From Paenibacillus cymbidii (GTDB taxonomy: Bacteria > Bacillota > Bacilli > Paenibacillales > NBRC-103111): 64,000 nucleotides of DNA. The stretch covers positions 1-64,000 of the forward strand of contig NZ_SHLX01000019.1 of the NCBI RefSeq assembly GCF_004764705.1, read 5' to 3'. A program made the translations under genes and the position numbers. Each line of letters begins with the position of its first letter. Position 1 is the stretch's first letter. The notes under the pieces were generated by a model, which was given only the letters and a program-made list of their open reading frames with translations, did no database searches and had not been told where the DNA came from. Of the stretch, positions 8,333 to 15,503 are shown in pieces.

Positions 8333-8359
8333 TTGACATTATATCCGTTATAGTATAAT
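8333..8359 (+). promoter_or_regulatory. Sigma-A-like promoter
   Basis: TTGACA at 8333-8338 and TATAAT at 8354-8359 are separated by 15 bp, shorter than the ideal 17. It lies 48 bp upstream of the stalk-domain gene, just beyond the IS21-like end. Confidence 0.5.
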
Positions 8360-8406
8360 GTTACCGTGGAAATAGTTCGAAATACTCAATTGGACGGGGT
8401 GCCTCT

Positions 8407-9456
8407 ATGAAAAGGAAAATCTTCATGTCAATCAGCATGGTGTCGGTGGTTCTTGTACTATTACTTGTCTCCTCTATGTCAGCTTTTGCAGCTAATCAAA
8501 AACGCATCGATCTTGATGCTACTAATTACTTTACGGTTTCTGGCTACGATACTGAAACTTCAAGTGAATGGGGTTCTAATGGATCTGAAAAGTTAATATT
8601 TTCTGATTATAACTCTCGCTCCCCTGTAACGATTACTTACGAAGTGGACAAAGCGCTGGTAACGGTCATTTTATTTTCATATGAAACTAAACAACCTGAC
8701 CCCGCCCCTCACACATTTACAACTCAAGAAACAACCGAACTTGCAACAAAAACAAGAAAGATCGAAAATCCAGGCGGTCAAACTTGGGGGATTCGAACTG
8801 AAGTCCTGGATTCTGTTACATTTGATGAACCCGGTTATTACCATGTCAAAATCAAACAGGATAACGGAAAAGTCAACAACTTATTTGTACACATCATTAA
8901 AGATGGTGAGCCAGCTCCAACAACTGCACCTGAGACAAAGCCAAGCGAGCCAGCTCCAACAACTGCACCTGAGACAAAGCCAAGCGAGGCAACGCCAACA
9001 ACGTCACCGGCAACAAGCCAATCGGTATCTGCAAAACCAACATCTTCGAATGTCTTCGTTAATGGCAAAGAAAAATATTTCCAATCCTATAACATCAATG
9101 GGAATAATTACTTCAAACTACGCGACCTTGCAATGGCGATAAACGGTTCGGACAAGCAATTCGAAGTCAGTTGGGATGCGGATAAAAATGCGATCAATTT
9201 GATTTCGGCATTGGCCTACACGCCGGTTGGTGGTGAGATGGCGGTAACGACTCAGCCGGAGGATACAACTGGAAAACTGACAACTTCCAAAATTTATAAA
9301 GACGGTCAGGAGATTCAGTTGACCGCCTACAACATCGGTGGAAACAATTACTTCAAACTGAGAGACATTGCCAAAGCCTTCAACATTGGTGTGACATGGG
9401 ATGGTACGGCACAGTCCATAGCGATAGACGCTGCCATCGACTATATTCCTGAGTAA
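8407..9456 (+). CDS. Secreted protein with two stalk (copper amine oxidase N-like) domains
   Basis: A 349-aa protein. Residues 1-29 form a Sec signal peptide ending in AFA. Residues 30 to about 165 form a beta-rich domain ending in a strand with FVHIIKDG. A low-complexity linker (about 166-215) has two exact copies of EPAPTTAPETKPS. Two stalk-type modules follow, each with (S/T)xKxYxxG, YNIxGNNYFKLRD(L/I)A and an x-W-D segment (about 217-277 and 290-349). Such domains are common in Paenibacillus surface proteins and probably mediate wall or sugar contacts; there are no catalytic residues. Start ATG 8407 follows GGACGGGG. Confidence 0.8.
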   Translation: MKRKIFMSISMVSVVLVLLLVSSMSAFAANQKRIDLDATNYFTVSGYDTETSSEWGSNGSEKLIFSDYNSRSPVTITYEVDKALVTVILFSYETKQPDPAPHTFTTQETTELATKTRKIENPGGQTWGIRTEVLDSVTFDEPGYYHVKIKQDNGKVNNLFVHIIKDGEPAPTTAPETKPSEPAPTTAPETKPSEATPTTSPATSQSVSAKPTSSNVFVNGKEKYFQSYNINGNNYFKLRDLAMAINGSDKQFEVSWDADKNAINLISALAYTPVGGEMAVTTQPEDTTGKLTTSKIYKDGQEIQLTAYNIGGNNYFKLRDIAKAFNIGVTWDGTAQSIAIDAAIDYIPE

Positions 9457-9471
9457 ATTCAGTACTTATAG

Positions 9472-9528
9472 AAAGAGTGAGAGGAAAACGAACGTGAGCT
9501 CGATTCATTCCCTCGCTCTTTCTTTTTG
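9472..9528 (+). terminator. Rho-independent terminator
   Basis: AAAGAGTGAGAGGAA pairs with TTCCCTCGCTCTTT and is followed by TCTTTTTG. It lies 15 bp after the stalk-domain gene. Confidence 0.75.
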
Positions 9529-9821
9529 TACGATATTGGAACATATATTCCGTTCGGCCTGATAGGTGTCGTTCATTCTTACCTCTCCGCTTTGCCACAG
9601 CCGCTCCTTCTCTCGCGGCCACAAGGGTCGGTGGGAGCTTGCATCGGAGGGTAGTCGTGGGTTTATGTGTCGGCGAAGGATTTTGAGCATACAGCAGCGA
9701 TTTCGTTGGTCAACTTCTAGCAAGTGGTATCCGTGTATACTCCGTATTCTTGTGCCGTCGTTTCTGGGGGGCTTAGGTACATTTCTGTTTTCAGCAAAGT
9801 TTTAGGGTAGGAGGTGGTAAG
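9529..9821. other. Gap with no recognised gene
   Basis: I see no supported gene. Short minus-strand reading frames give no recognisable protein. GGAACATATATTCCG at about 9538-9552 is a 15-bp palindrome of unknown role. Confidence 0.3.
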
Positions 9822-9840
9822 GTGAACCGTATCACAAATA

Positions 9841-10104
9841 GTGGTAAAGTGGAAAGTGGAGGGTAGGTATAGACTCTGCAATGATAAAGACATCGAGAAC
9901 CTATCACGCCACCTTAAAACTTTACGGCAAGTTATGAAATGGACTCAAGACGACTTGGCAAAAAGAGTGGGGGTTTCTAGGCAGACAATTACTTTAATCG
10001 AAAGTGGCAAGTCTGCGCCTTCTAAGACTCTGGTGTTGGCTATATTAGGTATATTTATTGTCCTCATTGCTAGTCGAACAACAACAAGAACATCTGTCGG
10101 GTGA
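9841..10104 (+). pseudogene. XRE-family HTH regulator, truncated
   Basis: The HTH_3 domain is clear: LSRHLKTLRQVMKWTQDDLA then KRVGVSRQTITLIESGKSAP. The 3' end runs into MITE copy C (TTTRTSVG is element sequence), so the C-terminal half is lost. The best ribosome binding site, TAGGAGGTGG, serves GTG 9822, but that frame stops at 9864, so a frameshift near 9840 probably also exists. Reading from GTG 9841 gives 87 aa. The intact protein would be a small DNA-binding repressor or antitoxin-like regulator. Confidence 0.55.
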
Positions 10105-10238
10105 CAAGAATATAGGCCGAATCAAGTCCGCGTAAATCGTGGGCTTTTTCATTTATCGGACAATGTTCTTGACATTAGGTGATGTCAAGAACATTGTCCG
10201 ATTGCCGAAAATGTCAAGAACATTGTCCGATTGCCACG
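10090..10238. repeat. MITE-like element, copy C (left end missing)
   Basis: From ACATCTGTCGGGTGACAAG to GATTGCCACG this matches copy B almost base for base, including two direct right-end motifs. The left terminal repeats are absent, and the XRE gene is fused to the element here. Confidence 0.6.
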
Positions 10239-10316
10239 GAAACGCAGGTACGTGACCAAGAAGAAGCTGGAGCCGGCGCGACATGGAGGGTCAGATGATT
10301 AATTAAAAACGGTCCA

Positions 10317-10335
10317 TTAAGCTAACGGGCAGTTT
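10317..10335 (+). repeat. Cassette-boundary repeat, copy 7
   Basis: TTAAGCTAACGGGCAGTTTT. It marks the start of the T-box/methyltransferase cassette, whose other end is the copy at 11542. Confidence 0.55.
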
Positions 10336-10393
10336 TGTGTAATATTTTGTCCTGTACAACTACAACATTTCCTGATATTGTATTTCCAATATC

Positions 10394-10690
10394 AAAAAGC
10401 GATGAAGAGGGAATTAGGTAAATGGATTCTTTCACAGAGAGCTCCGATAGCTGAAAAGGAGTAAAGAATTCTTTATTGAAAAAAGCCTCTGAGCTGCACA
10501 AAGGATCCACATCAGGTGGTGATGGTGTGACAGGAGCTCCTGTTATAGAGCTAAAGTATACACACTGCTAAAAAGGAGTGTCGTACTTGAAAAGGCATAT
10601 AGGGTGACCTATTGGCGAACCTGGGTGGTACCACGAGACTTCATAATCTCGTCCCTGAGACAATGTCTTGGGGGTGGGATTTTTTATTTT
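10394..10690 (+). promoter_or_regulatory. T-box leader
   Basis: Stem I begins with GCGATGAAGAGG and has the AGAGAG bulge at 10436-10441. The near-universal T-box sequence GGGTGGTACCACGAG lies at 10623-10637. A terminator hairpin (CCCTGAGAC / GTCTTGGGG, then six T) ends at about 10687. T-boxes sense uncharged tRNA and let transcription continue when an amino acid is short. In stem I, GAA is followed by AAA on the 3' side, so lysine is a possible specifier, but I am not sure. T-boxes normally precede aminoacyl-tRNA synthetase or amino acid genes; here the next gene is a methyltransferase. Confidence 0.85.
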
Positions 10691-10741
10691 GCGTCAATTA
10701 TTTATGTGATTTGGTAATTCAGTTCTAACAGGAGGAATAAT

Positions 10742-11545
10742 ATGGATAGCATTGAGATAGTAAGAAGATTTTATGATGAAACCGTAAACTATGAGTGGAA
10801 CCGACTTGATCGGCACAAAGTCGAATTCGAGCTTAGCAAGCGCTATATAAATCGCTATGTTAAACCAAATGACAAAGTGCTGGACCTTGGTGGGGGACCA
10901 GGCAAGTATTCTTTACTACTTTCGCAACGTGGTTGCCAAGTCACCTTAGCGGATCTCTCCCAAAACAATGTAGATTTTGCATTAAAAAAAGCAGATGAGC
11001 TTGGATTTGCGCTTAATGGTGTCCAAGTTGATTGCCGAGATTTATCAGCTCTTCAAGATGAACAATTCGACCACATCCTATGCATGGGCCCGATGTATCA
11101 TCTGAAGGAAGAGAATGACAGAGTAATCACGATTAATGAATGCTTGAGTAAATTAAAGCCTAACGGGACACTTTTTGTATCGTTTGTGTCTTCATACTCG
11201 TTCGTTTGGGACTATCTTATTAGGGATCCCAGTTTGATTCTTGACGAAGGTAGGCGTTCTCAACTCAGAGCGATAGTGGATGATAAAAATTTTACAGGAT
11301 ACGGGTTTTCAGAAAACTTCTTCATCCGCCCAAGAGATGTTCTTTCTTTTTTCCAGCCATTTAGTCTGGAAAAGTTACATTTACTTAACTGTGAAAGCTT
11401 CCTATATTTACGTGAGTCGGAACTCCTTAACCAACCACCGGATGTGATATCGGCTTGGATCGACTTAGCTGAGCAGGTATGTGAACGCGAAGATTTGCTG
11501 AGTTTAGCGGAGCACTTCATGTACATTGGACGGAAGCAGGGTTAA
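10742..11545 (+). CDS. Class I SAM-dependent methyltransferase
   Basis: A 267-aa Rossmann-fold methyltransferase. Motif I is VLDLGGGPGKYSLLL (about 45-59), with an acidic residue in motif II (VTLADLS) and motif IV FDHILCMGPMYHL (about 114-126). The substrate cannot be read from sequence; the GPMYHL type is common among small-molecule and antibiotic-modifying methyltransferases. Ribosome binding site AGGAGG precedes ATG 10742. It is controlled by the T-box leader. Its stop TAA (11543-11545) is part of a cassette-boundary repeat. Confidence 0.85.
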   Translation: MDSIEIVRRFYDETVNYEWNRLDRHKVEFELSKRYINRYVKPNDKVLDLGGGPGKYSLLLSQRGCQVTLADLSQNNVDFALKKADELGFALNGVQVDCRDLSALQDEQFDHILCMGPMYHLKEENDRVITINECLSKLKPNGTLFVSFVSSYSFVWDYLIRDPSLILDEGRRSQLRAIVDDKNFTGYGFSENFFIRPRDVLSFFQPFSLEKLHLLNCESFLYLRESELLNQPPDVISAWIDLAEQVCEREDLLSLAEHFMYIGRKQG

Positions 11546-11602
11546 GCTAACGGGCACGATAGTTAAATAAGGAGCAACCGCCGCGGCAGTTGCTCCTTAT
11601 TT
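11542..11602 (+). repeat. Cassette-boundary repeat, copy 8
   Basis: TTAAGCTAACGGGCACGATAG, whose TAA is the methyltransferase stop, followed by a perfect 14-bp stem (11565-11578 with 11589-11602) around GCCGCGGC. This is the last boundary copy before the recombinase gene. Confidence 0.65.
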
Positions 11603-11703
11603 ATAATTGGACCTGGAATCAAATAATGGTCCGTCCGCAGGAGCACCATTCGGATTGAACGGCGGAAATCAATTGAGCGACACAAACGAGTTTTATTACC
11701 GCA

Positions 11704-11740
11704 TCGTGGAATCGGACAATGTTCTTGACAACCGACAACA
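11704..11740. repeat. MITE-like element, copy D (left end only)
   Basis: CGTGGAATCGGACAATGTTC, then TTGACAACCGACAACA, matches the left end of copies A and B. The remainder is gone, replaced by unrelated AT-rich sequence. Confidence 0.55.
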
Positions 11741-11741
11741 T

Positions 11742-12295
11742 ACGATAACAATTCTTATGTAAACTAGCTCCTCGATCACTTAATTAGTTTACATAATATA
11801 TATTATCGGACTCATCGGCAATGCCGCAATCTCGACCTTCATAATTGAGATATATCAAAAAGCCCTGTCTACTGTTGCATTCGCATCTGCTCCTCATGCA
11901 GAGCTTTTCAATATTTGGTTTTTCATTGAATGCATCCAGATGCTTTTCAAAAATAGAAATGGTTTATTCCGGAGCACCTAATTCAACTAATCGCCAGCAC
12001 TAGCGATCCCGTTCAATGTTCAATCGAACTTCCGTATATGATCTCATATATGAATTGATATTTACCATGTGACGCGTTCACGTTTAATTTTTGTTGCTTA
12101 TACTTTTGCGTACTTTTGCGGGAATATATTTCGCGAAATTCATTCATTGCTGCAGGACACTTCGAATTTCGGCTTATGTCGGCCTAAGATTGCCTGTGTT
12201 GACTACTTGTCTTTTCATGTTTGTGAGTCAGTGTGCTTGCAACTTGCGCACAAAATACGATTTTTGTGTATATTACTATTATTTAGCATTATTAC
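11742..12295. other. AT-rich non-coding gap with one inverted repeat
   Basis: No gene is supported in this stretch. The arms ATGTAAACTA (11757-11766) and TAGTTTACAT (11785-11794) are perfect inverted repeats around an 18-bp spacer, next to the truncated MITE copy. This could be a binding or recombination site for the adjacent recombinase, but that is only a guess. Confidence 0.4.
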
Positions 12296-12325
12296 TTTAC
12301 AAGAACGAATGTTCCGGTGTATATT
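12296..12325 (+). promoter_or_regulatory. Promoter with LexA-type box for the recombinase gene
   Basis: -35 TTTACA (12296-12301) and -10 TATATT (12320-12325) are separated by 18 bp. The spacer contains GAACGAATGTTC (12303-12314), which fits the Bacillus LexA/DinR core GAAC-RNRY-GTTC and differs from the 14-base consensus only at the two outermost positions. A repressor bound there would cover the promoter. Confidence 0.6.
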
Positions 12326-12353
12326 TAATGTAGTTAACGAAAGGCGGTGAACA

Positions 12354-13430
12354 ATGAAAATGAATGTCATCAAGGTGCAAGATCTGAAATTGCTGGAACG
12401 CCGTCTCCCCTTATTCCCCTGGTTTGTCGGGCAATTCATCCAGCACAAGCTTGTCGATCATTCCCCTTCTACTCTTTTGGAATACTCGCGCGATTTTGAG
12501 TCGTTCTTTCGGTGGCTCATCCAGGAAGGGCTAACTTCTTCCCCATCACCGGAGCTTGTCGACATCCAGGATCTCGAGAAACTGACGGTTGAAAACATCG
12601 ATACTTTCAAGCTACATCTGCAACTGAGGACTCAAAACAGCATAACAACACGCGAACGAAAGCTTGCTTCGCTCAAATCCCTGTTTCACTATTTAAGCCA
12701 GATTGCTGAAGACGACGATCATTATCCACTCATGAAACGCAATGTGATGGCGAAGCTCAAGTCACGGCGCATGGCCGATTCGCAGTTGATCGCTTCCCGT
12801 CTGCAAGGCAAAATTCTCGATGACGACGAGGAAATTGCCGCCTTCTGCTCATTCGTGGAACGGGATTATGTAGCCCGGATCAGCGATAACCCTCAAGCGT
12901 TGCATTATTACCACATGAACAGAATCCGCGATACGGCGATTATTACGCTTATTTTGTCCTCCGGCATGCGCGTTTCCGAGGTGGTCAATCTGGATCTCCA
13001 CGATATCGATATCACGAAAAAAATGGCCCATATCTACCGGAAAGGCAGCACGGACCCGGATTCGAAGCAAAGCGTCTTTTTTACGGAAAACGGCCGGAAA
13101 GCGCTGCTCGATTACTTGCCCATCCGCTCGAACCTCTATCCCCATCATCGCACGGAAAAAGCCTTATTCCTGGCGGTTTCAAGAGGATCCGGGCAAGCCG
13201 GACGGATGTCCAAACGCGCCATTCAACAGATGGTGAACAAATACGCCTCCGCCTTCGGCAAACCGATGCTGACTGTCCATAAGCTGCGGCATTCGTTCGC
13301 GACGAGCTACTATTTAAAAAACGATATTTACAAAACCCAGCGGCAGCTCGGACACGCAAGTATGGACACAACCGAAATTTACGCGCAACTGACCGATAAA
13401 ACGATGGAAACAGCGATCAATCGCTTATAA
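12354..13430 (+). CDS. xerS: Tyrosine recombinase, XerS-like
   Basis: A 358-aa phage-integrase-family recombinase, close to XerS of streptococci in length and layout. The N-terminal core-binding SAM-like domain spans about 22-120. Catalytic residues are visible: Arg206 (SSGMRVSEV), Lys230, His309 and Arg312 (HKLRHSFAT), His334 (LGHASMDTT) and Tyr343. XerS works as a single recombinase at a dif site for chromosome dimer resolution in some Firmicutes; others in the family move integrative elements. ATG 12354 follows AAAGGCGGTG. It lies next to the cassette-like region and behind a LexA-type box, unusual for a housekeeping Xer gene. Confidence 0.75.
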   Translation: MKMNVIKVQDLKLLERRLPLFPWFVGQFIQHKLVDHSPSTLLEYSRDFESFFRWLIQEGLTSSPSPELVDIQDLEKLTVENIDTFKLHLQLRTQNSITTRERKLASLKSLFHYLSQIAEDDDHYPLMKRNVMAKLKSRRMADSQLIASRLQGKILDDDEEIAAFCSFVERDYVARISDNPQALHYYHMNRIRDTAIITLILSSGMRVSEVVNLDLHDIDITKKMAHIYRKGSTDPDSKQSVFFTENGRKALLDYLPIRSNLYPHHRTEKALFLAVSRGSGQAGRMSKRAIQQMVNKYASAFGKPMLTVHKLRHSFATSYYLKNDIYKTQRQLGHASMDTTEIYAQLTDKTMETAINRL

Positions 13431-13438
13431 GGGGCAAA

Positions 13439-14578
13439 TCAATATAGAGTTCTCAACGCTTCAACTGTAAAAGGTTTCCGTTCATCGAACCGCCCGTTTC
13501 GGATTTTCATCGCCCATTCCGGGTCGACTAACAACGAACGCCCAACAGCTACCAGATCAAATTCATTTCGTTCAAGTCTTTCGATCAAACCATCAAGACC
13601 GGTAACCTCGGATACTTGACCGGGAGCAAAGGAGCCAATGAATTCTTCGTTCAGCCCTACGGAGCCGACGGTAATGGTCGGTCGTCCAGTCAACGATTTG
13701 ACCCACCCTGCCAAGTTTAAGTCAGAGCCTGCGAATTCCGGCTCCCAGAATCGCCGGGTCGAACAATGGTACATGTCGACACCGGCAGCTGTCAGCGGCT
13801 CAAGGAACGATGACAATTGCTCCGGCGTTTCCGCCAACTTTGCCGTATAGTTGGCGTTTTTCCATTGCGAGATACGCAGAGCAATCGGAAAATCGGGACC
13901 AACTGCATGTCGAATAGCACGAATGATTTCTACTGCAAAACGCGTTCGTCCCTCGAAGCTGTCCCCGCCGTAGCGGTCCGTTCTCCGATTGGTTTGTTTC
14001 CAGAAAAATTGATCGATCAAGTAGCCGTGCGCTCCATGAATTTCGATCCCGTCGAATCCGAGTAATTTCGCATGGGCAGCCGCTTGGGCGAACGCCTCGA
14101 TCACGGAAAGGATATCCGATTGACTCATCGGTTCGCTTATTTGATTGCCTGACAGATCGATACCGGATGGCCCAACAGGGAGAGCTTCCGGATGCGGAGG
14201 ATTGCCGACTTTCCGTGCCATGCCGACATGCCATAATTGAGGGAAAATGCGCCCGCCCGCTGCATGCACTTGCTCCACAACAGATGACCACCCGTCCAAA
14301 GCACGCCCGTAAAATTGGGGCACGTTCGGATGGTCGGCTGCCGAGGGATGGTTGATGACTGTTCCCTCCGTTACGATCAGCCCCACCCCATTCTCGGCAC
14401 GACGACGGTAATACTGGGCAACATCAGCGCCGGGCATGCCGTGGGGGGAAAACGTTCGAGTCATAGGCGCCATGACGATTCGATTTGGAAGTGTCAACTT
14501 GCCGATCGAATATGGCGTAAATAAAGGTTGTACGGTAGGGGGAACGGCAATTGCGTTCTCTTTTGATTCATTGGACAT
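13439..14578 (-). CDS. Old-yellow-enzyme family NADH:flavin oxidoreductase
   Basis: A 379-aa FMN-dependent TIM-barrel ene-reductase. Visible family features are LFTPYSIGKLTLPNRIVMAP, the HxxH-like substrate pair (IEIHGAHGYLIDQFF), the RTDRYGGD motif and a phosphate-binding VAVGRSLLVDPEW. Substrates are usually activated alkenes or 2-enoates. I chose ATG 14578 for its GGAGGA site; a longer frame to 14623 lacks one. It is convergent with the recombinase (8 bp apart) and on the same strand as the AHSA1/ArsR pair upstream. Confidence 0.9.
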   Translation of the reverse strand: MSNESKENAIAVPPTVQPLFTPYSIGKLTLPNRIVMAPMTRTFSPHGMPGADVAQYYRRRAENGVGLIVTEGTVINHPSAADHPNVPQFYGRALDGWSSVVEQVHAAGGRIFPQLWHVGMARKVGNPPHPEALPVGPSGIDLSGNQISEPMSQSDILSVIEAFAQAAAHAKLLGFDGIEIHGAHGYLIDQFFWKQTNRRTDRYGGDSFEGRTRFAVEIIRAIRHAVGPDFPIALRISQWKNANYTAKLAETPEQLSSFLEPLTAAGVDMYHCSTRRFWEPEFAGSDLNLAGWVKSLTGRPTITVGSVGLNEEFIGSFAPGQVSEVTGLDGLIERLERNEFDLVAVGRSLLVDPEWAMKIRNGRFDERKPFTVEALRTLY

Positions 14579-14641
14579 GATGATGGAATCCTCCTGGTCC
14601 GATCTCCTCTTCATTTTCAACATTCAAGCTGCTGGCCTTCT

Positions 14642-15091
14642 CTACTGCTTCTGGTCGAGCAAGTGCGTCGTCAGATCGTCCAACGCGCTGGACCAGCCGT
14701 CGTAAAAGTACTTATCGCCGGGGTAACCGGCGCATCCGCGCAAGTGGAAGATCATCTCGGTACGGTCGCCATGTGCGGCAAGGGTCAAGGTCACGACAGG
14801 GGAATTCTCGACAGGAGCATCAGGATCTCCCCAAGTGAAGACGAGCCGTTCGAAAGGAACGACGTCGAGAAACACGCCTCCGGTGTGATACTCCTCGCCG
14901 GTCTGTGCGTTGACCATCGTGTAGCGGTAGCGTCCACCTTCCCGGACGTCGAAGGAGATAGACTCCAACGGTGTTGAAGGTAACCAGGCGGCAAGTTCCT
15001 TCTTCTCGGTCCAGGCGCGCCATACGAGCTCTCGGGGGACATTCAGGTTGCGGGTGATGGTGAACTCCGGTGCGGATGAGGTCATTTTCAT
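14642..15091 (-). CDS. AHSA1/SRPBCC domain protein
   Basis: A 149-aa START-like fold protein: FTITRNLNVPRELVWRAWTE at the N-terminus and GWSSALDDLTTHL at the C-terminus. The family binds small hydrophobic ligands or acts as a co-chaperone-like domain. It overlaps the ArsR gene upstream by 4 bp (ATGA), the usual ArsR-SRPBCC pairing, so the two are co-expressed. Confidence 0.9.
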   Translation of the reverse strand: MKMTSSAPEFTITRNLNVPRELVWRAWTEKKELAAWLPSTPLESISFDVREGGRYRYTMVNAQTGEEYHTGGVFLDVVPFERLVFTWGDPDAPVENSPVVTLTLAAHGDRTEMIFHLRGCAGYPGDKYFYDGWSSALDDLTTHLLDQKQ

Positions 15092-15426
15092 TTTTCCTCC
15101 TTAGTGGTCATGGTCTTGAGGTGATCTTCGAGTGCGTCGAAAATCTGGTTCCACTCGCGGCGGTGCTTCTCGACCCAGGCCGATACCTCATCGAGAGGGT
15201 CCGTGCGTATCGTCAAGGTCCGCCACTGCGCGTTCGCTGTGCGTTCGATCAACCCTGCTCGTTCCAGCACTTTGAGATGCTGGGAGATCGCCGGTGCACT
15301 TATCTCGAAGAGCTCGGCAACCTCCCCGACTGTTGCGGTCTTCTGTGACAGTCTGGTCAGGATGTTGCGTCGCGTCGGATCGGCGAGCGCAGCGAAGATG
15401 AGGCTGAGTGTATCCTTCGCAGTCAT
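15088..15426 (-). CDS. ArsR-family transcriptional regulator
   Basis: A 112-aa winged-helix repressor. The HTH reads VGEVAELFEISAPAISQHLK then VLERAGLIERT. There are no CxC metal-binding cysteines, so it is the non-metal SdpR-like or SRPBCC-associated type. The first gene of a two-gene operon; the palindrome TCCTTAATTAAGGA at 15436-15449 lies just upstream of its start and is a likely autoregulatory operator. Confidence 0.9.
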   Translation of the reverse strand: MTAKDTLSLIFAALADPTRRNILTRLSQKTATVGEVAELFEISAPAISQHLKVLERAGLIERTANAQWRTLTIRTDPLDEVSAWVEKHRREWNQIFDALEDHLKTMTTKEEK

Positions 15427-15435
15427 TTAAACGAC

Positions 15436-15449
15436 TCCTTAATTAAGGA
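15436..15449. promoter_or_regulatory. Palindromic operator before arsR-type gene
   Basis: TCCTTAATTAAGGA is a perfect 14-bp palindrome 10 bp upstream of the ArsR start, overlapping its ribosome binding site region. Confidence 0.5.
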
Positions 15450-15503
15450 TGATGTTAAATATATACCACAATACGTAGTCATGTCAAGAAGAGTGAGCGT
15501 GGG

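Noticed and set aside
9505..9723. Minus-strand 72-aa frame with a nearby GAACATATATTC palindrome, considered as a YolD-like SOS gene
   Set aside because: The protein shows no convincing YolD features, and the palindrome lies inside the frame rather than before it.
10322..10510. Minus-strand 62-aa reading frame
   Set aside because: It lies wholly within the T-box leader and has no ribosome binding site.
2950..11602. CRISPR array
   Set aside because: Repeats are irregularly spaced (hundreds of bases to 3 kb), differ in length and separate coding genes; no cas genes are present.
12069..12350. 93-aa and 80-aa plus-strand frames before the recombinase
   Set aside because: No ribosome binding site, odd composition, and they overlap the recombinase promoter and LexA-type box.
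12354..13430. Recombinase as a phage integrase with attached prophage
   Set aside because: No phage structural, lysis or replication genes are found on either side.
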